Program-made: the position numbers and the translations under genes
NCBI RefSeq assembly: GCF_051020955.1
Contig: NW_027476465.1
Coordinates: 1-64,000, forward strand
DNA length: 64,000 nt
Origin: Megalopta genalis
Taxonomy: Eukaryota > Arthropoda > Insecta > Hymenoptera > Halictidae
Reading direction: 5' to 3'
Shown: piece after piece, positions 51,610 through 61,700 of the stretch
How the letters are laid out: every line of letters begins with the position of its first letter
Position numbering within the stretch: position 1 is the first letter of the stretch
The notes under the pieces: model-generated
Told to the model about the DNA's origin: nothing
The model's input: the letters and a program-made list of their open reading frames with translations, nothing else
Databases searched by the model: none

Positions 51610-54600
51610 CCATGCGATACAAATGGTTTAGCTTCAAATACTTGTGTTATACATTATTTAGCTTCAACAGCATGCGAAACAAACGAGCTAGCTTCAAATC
51701 CATGCGAAACACATGATTTAGCATCAAATCAATGCGAATTAGAAGGCTTATCTTCGAATCCATGCGAAACAAATGGTTTAGCTTCAAAAACTTGTGATAT
51801 ACATGATTTAGATACAACTGCATGCGAAAAAAACGAGTTAGCTTCAAAACCAAGCGAAACACATGATTTAGCCTCAAATCAATGCGAAGTAGAAGGCTTA
51901 ACTTCGAATAAATGCGAAACAAATGGTTTAGCTTCAAATACTTGTGATATACATGATTTAGCTTGAACAGCATGCGAAAGAAACGAGTTAGCTTCAAATC
52001 CATGCGAAACACATGAATCAGATTCAAATCAATGCGAAGTAGGAGGCTTACCTTCGATCCCATCCGATACAAATGGTTTAGCTTCAAATACTTGTGATAT
52101 ACATGATTTAGCTTCAACAGCAATTCGAAACAAACGAGTTAGCTTCAAATCCATGCGAAACACATGATTTAGCATCAAATCAATGCTAAGTAGAAGGCTG
52201 ATCTTCGAATCCATGCGTAACAAATGGTTTAGCTTCAAATATTTGTGATATACATGATTTAGCTTCAACAGCATGCGAAACAAACGAGTTAGCTGCAAAT
52301 CCATGCGAAACACATGATTTAGCTTCAAATCAATGCGAATTAGAAGGGTTGTCTTGGAATCCATGCGAAACGTATGATATAGCTTCAAATACTTGTGATA
52401 TACATGATTTAGCTTCAACAGCATGTGAAAAAACGAGTTAGCTTCAAAACCAAGCGAAACAAATGATTTAGCCTCAAATCAATGCGAAGTAGAAGGCTTA
52501 GCTTCGAATAAATGCGAAACAAATGGTTTAGCTTCAAATACTTGTGATATATATGATATAGCTTCAACAGCATGCGAAAAAAAAGAGTTAGCTTCAAATC
52601 CATGCGAAACACATGATTTAGCATCAAATCAATGCTAAGTAGAAGGCTGATCTTCGAATCCATGCGTAACAAATGGTTTAGCTTCAAATATTTGTGATAT
52701 ACATGATTTAGCTTCAACAGCATGCGAAACAAAAGAGTTAGCTTCAAATCCATGCGAAACACATGATTTAGCTTCAAATCAATGCGCATTAGAAGGGTTG
52801 TCTTGGAATCCATACGAAACGTATGATATAGCTTCAAATACTTGTGATATACATGATTTAGCTTCAACAGCATGTGAAAAAAACGAGTTAGCTTCAAAAC
52901 CAAGCGAAACAAATGATTTAGCCTCAAATCAATGCGAAGTAGAAGGCTTAGCTTCGAATAAATGCGAAACAAATGGTTTAGCTTCAAATACTTGTGATAT
53001 ATATGATATAGCTTCAACAGCATGCGAAAAAAAAGAGTTAGCTTCAAATCCATGCGAAACAGATGATTTAGCATCAAATCAATGCGAAGTAGAAGGCTGA
53101 TCTTCGAATCCATGCGAAACAAATGGTTTAGCTTCAAATACTTGTGATATATTTGATTTAGCTTCAACAGCATGCGAAACAAACGAGTTAGCTTCAAATC
53201 CATGCGAAACACATGATTTAGCTTCAAATCAATGCGAAGTAGGAGGCTTATCTTCGATCCCATGCGGTACAAATGGTTTAGCTTCAAATACTTGTGTTAT
53301 ACATGATTTAGCTTCAACAGCATGCGAAACAAACGAGCTAGCTTCAAATCCATGCGAAACACAAGATTTAGCATCAAATCAATGCGAAGTAGAAGGCTTA
53401 TCTTCGAATCCATGCGAAACAAATGGTTTAGCTTCAAATACTTGTGATATACATGATTTAGCTACAAATCCATGCGAAACACATGATTTAGCTTCAAATC
53501 AATGCGAAGTAGGAGGCTTATCTTCGATCCCATGCGATACAAATGGTTTAGCTTCAAATACTTGTGATATACATGATTTAGCTTCAACTGCATGCGAAAC
53601 AAACGAGTTAGCTTAAAATCCATGCGGAAAACATGATTTAGTTTCAAATCAATGCGAAGTAGAAGGCTGATCTTCGAATCCATGCGAAGCAAATGGTTTA
53701 GCTTCAAATACTTGTGATACACTTGATTTAGCTTCAACTGCTCGCGAATCAAACGAGTTAGATTCAAATCCATGCGAAACACATGATTTAGATTAAAATC
53801 AATGCGAAGTAGAAGGCTTATCTTCGAATCCATGCGAAACAAATGGATTAGCTTCTTATACCTGTGATATACATGATTTAGCTTCAACAGCATGCGAAAC
53901 AAACGAGCTAGCTTCAAATCCATGCGAAACACATGATTTAGCATCAAATCAATGCGAAGTAGAAGGCTTATCTTCGTATCCATGCGAAACAAATGGTTTA
54001 GCTGCAAATACTTGTGATATACGTGGTTTAGCTTCAACTGCATGCGAAACAAACGAGTTAGCTTCGAATCCATGCGAAACGAAGAGTTTAGCTTCAAATA
54101 CTTGTGATGTACATGATTCAGCTTCAACTGCATGCGAAACAAACGAGTTAGCTTCAAATCCTTGCGAAACACATGATTTAGATTAAAATCAATGCGAAGT
54201 AGAAAGCTTATCTTCGAATCCATTCGAAACAAATGGTTTAGCTTCAAATACTTGTGATATACATGATTTAGCTTCAACTGCATGCGAAACAAACGAGTTA
54301 ACTTCGAATCCATGCGAAACGAATAGTTTAGCTTCAAATACTTGTGATGTACATGATTCAGCTTCAACTGCATGCGAAACAAACGAGTTAGCTTCAAATC
54401 CTTGCGAAACACATGATTTAGATTAAAATCAATGCGAAGTAGAAAGCTTATCTTCGAATCCATTCGAAACAAATGCTTTAGCTTCAAATACTTGTGATAT
54501 ACATGATTTAGCTTCAACTGCATGCGAAACAAACGAGTTAACTTCGAATCCATGCGAAACGAATAGTTTAGCTTCAAATACTTGTGATGTACATGATTCA

Positions 54601-54700
54601 GCTTCAACTGCATGCGAAACAAACGAGATAGCTTCAAATCCTTGCGAAACACATGATTTAGATTAAAATCAATGCTATGTAGAAGGCTTATCTTCGAATC
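51610..54700 (+). repeat. Array segment with 449-bp and 240-bp tandem duplicates
   Basis: Bases 52,141-52,610 match 52,590-53,060 (offset 449), a block otherwise found at 10.9-16.4 kb. The left copy lost one A from an A run at 52,423-52,451. A one-base insertion with a garbled start (AATTCGAAAC) lies at 52,122-52,152. Bases 54,181-54,420 and 54,421-54,660 form an eight-monomer (240-bp) tandem repeat, each with AAGCTTATC and CATTCGAAAC. The TCGCGA block lies at 53,742, and a B-C hybrid monomer at about 53,451-53,470. Confidence 0.85.
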
Positions 54701-57700
54701 CATGCGAAACAAATGGTTTAGCTTCAAATACTAGTGAAATACATGATTTAGTTTCAACAGCATGCGAAACAAATGAGTTAGCTTCAAATCCATGCGAAAC
54801 ACATGATTTAGCCTCAAATCAATGCGAATTAGAAGGGTTATCTTCGAAACCATGCGAAACATATGATATAGCTTCAAATACTTGTGATATACATGATTTA
54901 GCTTCAACAGCATGCGAAACAAACGAGTTAGCTTCAAATCCATTCGAAACACATGATTTAGCATCTAATCAATGCGAAGTAGAAGGCTGATCTTCGAATC
55001 CATGCGAAACAAATGGTTTAGCTTCTAATACTTGTGATACACTTGATTTAGCTTCAACAGCATGCGAAACAAACGAGTTAGCTTAAAATCCGTGCGAAAC
55101 TCATGATTTAGCATCAAATCAATGCGAAGTGGAAGGCTTATCTTCGAATCAATGCGAAACAAATGGTTTAGCTTCAAATACTTGTGGCATGAGAAACAAA
55201 CGAGTCAGCTTCAAATCCATGCGAAACACAAGATTTAGCATCAAATTAATGCGAAGTTGATGGCTGATCTTCGAATCCATGCGAGGCAAATGGTTTAGCT
55301 TCAAATACTTGTGATATACATGATTTAGCTTCAACTGCATGCGAAACAAACGAGTTAGCTACAAATCCATGCGAAACACATGATTTATCTTCAAATCAAT
55401 GCGAACTAGAAGGCTTAGCTTCAAATCCATGCGAAACAAATGGTTTAGCTTCTAATACTTGTGATACACTTGATTTAGCTTCAACAGCATGCGAAACAAA
55501 CGAGTTAGCTTCAAATCCGTGCGAAACTCATGATTTAGCATCAAATCAATGCGAAGTGGAAGGCTTAGCTTCAAATCCATGCGAAACGAATGGTTTAGCT
55601 TCAAATACTTGTGGCATGAGAAACAAACGAGTCAGCTTCAAATCCATGCGAAACACAAGATTTAGCATCAAATTAATGCGAAGTTGATGGCTGATCTTCG
55701 AATCCATGCGAGGCAAATGGTTTAGCTTCAAATACTTGTGATATACATGATTTAGCTTCAACTGCATGCGAAACAAACGAGTTAGCTACAAATCCATGCG
55801 AAACACATGATTTATCTTCAAATCAATGCGAACTAGAAGGCTTAGCTTCAAATCCGTGCAAATCAAATGGTTTACCTTCAAATACTTGTGATATACATGA
55901 TTTAGATTCAACTGCATGCGAAACAATCGAATTAGCTTCAAATCCAAGCGAAAATCATGATTTAGCATCAAGTCAACGCGAAGTTGATGGCATAACAAAC
56001 GAGGTACACTTCAAATCCATTTGAAACAAATGATTTAGCTTGAAATCAATGCGAAGTAGAGGTCTTAGCTTCAAATCCCAGCGAAACAAATTAAATAGCT
56101 CCAAATCAATGCGAAGTAGAAGGCTTAGCTTCAAATCCGTGCGAATCAAATGTTTTAGCTTCAAATACTTGTGATATACATGATTTAGCTTCAACAGCAT
56201 GCGAAACAAATGAGTTACACTCAAATCCAAGCGAAACACATGATTTATCTTCAAATGAATGCGAAGTGGAAGGCTTATCTTCGAATCCATGCGAAACGAA
56301 TAGTTTAGCTTCAAATACTTGTGATATACATGATTCAGCTTCAACTGCATGCGAAACAAACGAGATAGCTTCAAATCCTTGCGAAACACATGATTTAGAT
56401 TAAAATCAATGCTATGTAGAAGGCTTATCTTCGAATCCATGCGAAACAAATGGTTTAGCTTCAAATACTAGTGAAATACATGATTTAGGTTCAACAGCAT
56501 GCGAAACAAATGAGTTAGCTTCAAATCCATGCGAAACACATGATTTAGCCTCAAATCAATGCGAATTAGAAGGCTTAGCTTCAAATCCGTGCAAATCAAA
56601 TGGTTTAGCTTCAAATACTTGTGATATACATGATTTAGATTCAACTGCATGCGAAACAATCGAATTAGCTTCAAATCCATGCGAAACGAATGATTTAGCT
56701 TCACATACTTGTGAAGATAAGTGATATAGCTTCAAATGCAGGCGAAACAAACGAGTTAGCTTCAAGTCCATGCGAAACACATGATTTAGCACCTAATCAA
56801 TGCGAAGTAGAAGGTTGACCTTCGAATCCATGCGAAGCAAATGGTTTACCTTCAAATACTTGTGATACATTTGATTTAGCTTCAACAACATGCGAAACAA
56901 GCGAGTTATCTTCAAATACATGCGAAGCACATGATTTAGCTTCAAATCAATGCGAAGTAGATGGGTTATCTTCGAATCCAAGCGAAACACATGGTTTACC
57001 TTGATACACCTGTGATATACATGATTTAGCTTCAACTACATACGAAACAAACGAGTTAGCTTCAAATCCATGCGAAACAAAGGTTTTAGATTCAAATCAA
57101 TGCGAAGTAGAAGACAGATCTTCAAATCCATGCGAAACAAATGATTTAGCTTCAAATACTTGTGATATACATGATTTAGCTTCAACTGCAAGCGAAACAA
57201 ACGAGTTAGCTTTAAATCCATGCGAACCACATGATTTAGCCTCAAATCAATGCGAAGTAGAAGGCTTGGCTTCAAATCCGTGCGAATCAAATGGTTTAGC
57301 TTCAAATACTTGCCATATACATGATTTACATTCAAAAGCAAGCGAAACAAACGAGTTAGATTCAAATCCATTTGAAACAAATGATTTAGCTTGAAATCAA
57401 TGAGAAGTAGAGGGCTTAGCTTCAAATCCCTGCGAAACAAATTAAATAGCTCCAAATCAATGCGAAGTAGAAGGCTTAGCTTCAAATCCGTGCGAATCAA
57501 ATGTTTTAGCTTCAAATACTTGTGATATACATGATTTAGCTTCAACAGCATGCGAAACAAACGAGTTAGCTTCAAATCCATGCGAAACACATGATTTAGC
57601 CTCAAATCAATGCGAATTAGAAGGGTTATCTTCGAAACCATGCGAAACATATGATATAACTTCAAATACTTGTGATATACATGATTTAGCTTCAACATCA

Positions 57701-58498
57701 TGCGAAACAAACGAGTTAGCTTCAAATCCATTCGAAACACATGATTTAGCATCTAATCAATGCGAAGTAGAAGGCTGATCTTCGAATCCATGCGAAGCAA
57801 ATGATTTAGCTGCAAATACTTGTGATATACGTGATTTAGCTTCAACTGCATGCGAAACAAACGAGTTAACTTCGAATCCATGCGAAACGAATAGTTTAGC
57901 TTCAAATACTTGTGATGTACATGATTCAGCTTCAACTGCATGCGAAACAAACGAGATAGCTTCAAATCCTTGCGAAACACATGACTTAGATTAAAATCAA
58001 TGCTATGTAGAAGGCTTATCTTCGAATCCATGCGAAACAAATGGTTTAGCTTCAAATACTAGTGAAATACATGATTTAGCTTCAAAAGCATGCGAAACAA
58101 ATGAGTTAGCTTCAAATCCATGCGAAACACATGATTTAGCCTCAAATCAATGCGAATTAGAAGGGTTATCTTCGAAACCATGCGAAACATATGATATAGC
58201 TTCAAATACTTGTGATATACATGATTTAGCTTCAACAGCATGCGAAACAAACGAGTTAGCTTCAAATCCATTCGAAACACATGATTTAGCATCTAATCAA
58301 TGCGAAGTAGAAGGCTGATCTTCGAATCCATGCGAAACAAATGGTTTAGCTTCTAATACTTGTGATACACTTGATTTAGCTTCAACAGCATGCGAAACAA
58401 ACGAGTTAGCTTAAAATCCATGCGAAACTCATGATTTAGCATCAAATCAATGCGAAGTGGAAGGCTTATCTTCGAATCAATGCGAAACAAATGGTTTA
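54540..58498 (+). repeat. ACTAGT-marked block, three copies
   Basis: A B-monomer variant that makes ACTAGT (SpeI), followed by GAAATACATG, lies at 54,730, 56,467 and 58,058. It is preceded each time by an E monomer with ATGCTATGTAG. The first and third copies extend over 0.63 kb (54,540-55,170 and 57,868-58,498). The second is shorter. Bases 57,570-57,780 and 58,110-58,320 are a further match at offset 540, sharing TCGAAACCATGCG and CATTCGAAACAC. Confidence 0.86.
55000..55864 (+). repeat. 427-bp tandem duplicate carrying a 23-bp deletion
   Basis: Bases 55,000-55,437 match 55,427-55,864. In both, monomers B and C are fused by the loss of 23 bases, leaving TTGTGGCATGAGAAAC (55,182 and 55,609). 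The offset is three 150-bp units minus the 23 deleted bases. The related stretch 57,868-58,498, which matches 54,540-55,170 at offset 3,328, has an intact B monomer at the corresponding place (about 58,510). Confidence 0.88.
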
Positions 58499-58779
58499 GC
58501 TTCTAATACTTGTGATACACATGATTTAGCTTCAACAGCATGCGAAACAAACGAGTTCGATACAAATCCATACGAAACACATAATTTAGCTTCAAATCAA
58601 TACGAATTAGAAGGGTTATCTTGGAATCCATGCGAAACGTATGATATAGCATCAAATACTTGTGATATACATGATTTAGTTTCAACCGCATGCGAAACAA
58701 ATGGTTTAGCTTCAAATACCTGTGATACACTTGATTTAGCTTCAACAGCATGCGAACCAAACGAGTTAGCTTCAAATCC

Positions 58780-61700
58780 ATGCGAATACATGATTTAGCT
58801 TCAAATCAATGCGAAGTAGGAGGCTTATATTCGAATCCATGCGAAACAAATGGTTTAGCTTCAAATACTTGTGATATACGTGATTTAGCTTCAACAGCAT
58901 GCGAAACAAACGAGTTAGCTTCAAATCCATGCGAAACTCATGATTTAGCTTCAAATCAATGCGAATTAGAAGGGTTATCTTGGAATCCATGCGAGACAAA
59001 TGGTTTAGCTTCTAATACTTGTGATATACATGATTTACCTTCAACAGCATGCGAAACAAACGAGTTAACTTCAAGTCCAAGCGAAATACATGATTTATCA
59101 TCAAGTCAACGCGAAGTTGGCGGCTTAGTTTCAAATCCATGCGTAACGAATGATTTAGCTACGCATACTTGAGAATATCAGTGCTATAGCTTCAAATGCA
59201 GGCGAAACAAACGAGTTAGCTTCAAAACCATGCGAAACGCATGATTTAGCATCTATTCAATGAGAAGTAGAAGGCTGATCTTCGCAATACATGCGAAGCA
59301 AATGGTTTAGCTTCAAATACTTGTGATACACTTGATTTAGCTTCAACTGCATGCGAAACAAACGAGTTAACTTCAAATCCATGCGAAACACATGATTTAG
59401 CTTCAAATCAATGCGAAGTAGGAGGCTTATCTTCGAATCCAAGCGAAACAAATGGTTTAGCTTCAAATACTTGTGATATGCATGATTTAGCTTCAACAGA
59501 ATGCGAAACAAACGAGTTAGCTTCAAATCCATGCGAAACGCATGATTTACCATCTAATAAATGCGAAGTAGAAGGCTGAGCTTCGAATCCATGCGAAGCA
59601 AATGGTTTGGCTTCAAATACTTGTGATACACTTGATTTAGCTTCAACAGAATGCGAAACAAACGAGGTAGCTTCAAGTCCATGCGAACACATGATTTAGC
59701 TTCAAATCAATGCGAGGTAGGAGGCTTATCTTCGAATCCATGCGAAACAAATGGTTTAGCTTCAAACACTTGTGATATACACGACTTAGCTTCAACAGCA
59801 TGCGAAACAAACGAGTTAGCTTCAAATCCATGCGAAACACATGATTTAGCTCCAAATCAATGCTAATTAGGAGGGTTATCTTCGAATCCATGCGAAACAT
59901 ATGATATAGCTTCAAATACTTGTGATATACATGATTTAGCTTCAACAACATGCTAAACAAACGAGTTAGCTTCAAGTCCAAACGAAAAACATGATTTAGT
60001 ATCAAGTCAACGCGAAGTTGATGGCTTTGCTTCAAATAAATGCGAAACGAATGATTTAGCTTCACATACTTGAAAATATAAGTGATATGGCTTCAAATGC
60101 AGGCGAAACAAACGAGTTAGCTTCAAACCCATGCGAAACACATGATTTAGCATCTAATCAATGCGAAGTAGAAGGCTGATTTTCGAATCCATGCGAAGCA
60201 AATGGTTTAGCTTCAAATACTTGTGATATACACGACTTAGCTTCAACAGCATGCGAAACAAACGAGTTAGCTTCAAATCCATGCGAAACACATGATTTAG
60301 CTCCAAATCAATGCTAATTAGAAGGGTTATCTTCGAATCCATGCGAAACATATGATATAGCATCAAATACTTGTGATATACATGATTTAGCTTCAACAAC
60401 ATGCTAAACAAACGAGTTAGCTTCAAGTCCAAACGAAAAACATGATTTAGTATCAAGTCAACGCGAAGTTGATGGCTTTGCTTCAAATAAATGCGAAACG
60501 AATGATTTAGCTTCACATACTTGTGAATATAAGTGATATAGCTTCAAATGCAGGCGAAACAAACGAGTTAGCTTCAAACCCATGCTAAACACATGATTTA
60601 GCATCTAATCAATGCGAAGTAGAAGGCTAATCTTCGAATCTATGCGAAACTAATGATATAGCTTCTAATACTTGTGATATACATGATTTAGTTTCAACAG
60701 CATGAGAAACAAACGAGTTAGCTTCAAATCCATGCGAAACACATGATTTAGCATCTAATCAATGCGAAGTAGAAGGCTGATCTTCGAATCCATGCGAAAC
60801 AAATGGTATAGCTTCAAATACTTCTGATACACTTGATTTAGCTTCAACAGCATGCGAAGCAAACGGGTTAGCTTCAAATCCATGCGAACACATGATTTAG
60901 CTTCAAATCAATGCGAAGTAGGAGGCTTATCTTCGAATCCATGCGAAACAAATGGTTTAGCTTCAAATACTTGTGATATACATGATTTAGCTTCAACAGC
61001 ATGCGAAACAAACGAGTTAGCTTCAAATCCATGCGAAACACATGATTTAGAATCTAATCAATGCGAAGTAGAGGCCTGATCTTCGAATCCATGCGAAACA
61101 AATGGTTTAGCAGCAAATACTTGTGATATACATGATTCAGCTTCAACTGCATGCGAAACAAACGAGTCAGCTTTAAATCCATGCGGAACACATGATTTAG
61201 CTTCAAATCAATGCGAAGTGGAAGGCTTATCTTCGAATCCATGCGAAACGAATAGTTTAGCTTCAAATACTTTTGATATACATGATTCAGCTTCAACTGC
61301 CTGCGAAACAAACGAGTTAGCTTCAAATCCATGCGAAACACATGAATAAGCATCAAGTCAACGCGAAGTTGATGGCTTAGCTTCAAATCCATGCAAAACG
61401 AATGATTTAGCTTCACATACTTGAAAATATAAGTGATATGGCTTCAAATCCTGGCGAAACAAACGAGTTAGCTTCAAACCCATGCGAAACACATGATTTA
61501 GCATCTAATCAATGCGAAGTAGAAGGCTGATTTTCGAATCCATGCGAAGCAAATGGTTTAGCTTCAAATACTTGTGATATACATGATTTAGTTTCAACAG
61601 CATGCGAAACAAACGAGTTAGATTCAAATCCATGCGAAACACATGATTTAGCTTCAAATCAATGCGAAGTAGAAGGGTTACCTTCGAATCCATGCGAAAC

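Larger units (their letters stand above)
739..52451 (+). repeat. Single-base register shifts in the homogenised zone
   Basis: Monomers of 31 bp lie at 739-769, 1190-1220, 2121-2151 and 52,122-52,152. Monomers of 29 bp lie at 4012-4040, 5361-5389, 10,640-10,668, 22,129-22,157, 23,838-23,866, 28,667-28,695, 29,656-29,684, 42,015-42,043, 47,294-47,322, 49,933-49,961 and 52,423-52,451. Many sit in A runs. Several are duplicated with their surroundings, so these were inherited, not independent. Each breaks both open frames, but the array phase is otherwise unbroken. Confidence 0.9.

Noticed and set aside
55985..56018. Insertion of foreign DNA at an irregular junction
   Set aside because: The sequence around GGCATAACAAACGAGG can be explained as a deletion joining two monomers; no non-repeat bases or target-site duplication are visible.
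60061..60551. Promoter-like TATA motif in the 31-bp monomers (AATATAAGTGATAT)
   Set aside because: It is only a diverged monomer copied seven times, with no gene downstream and no conserved partner motif.
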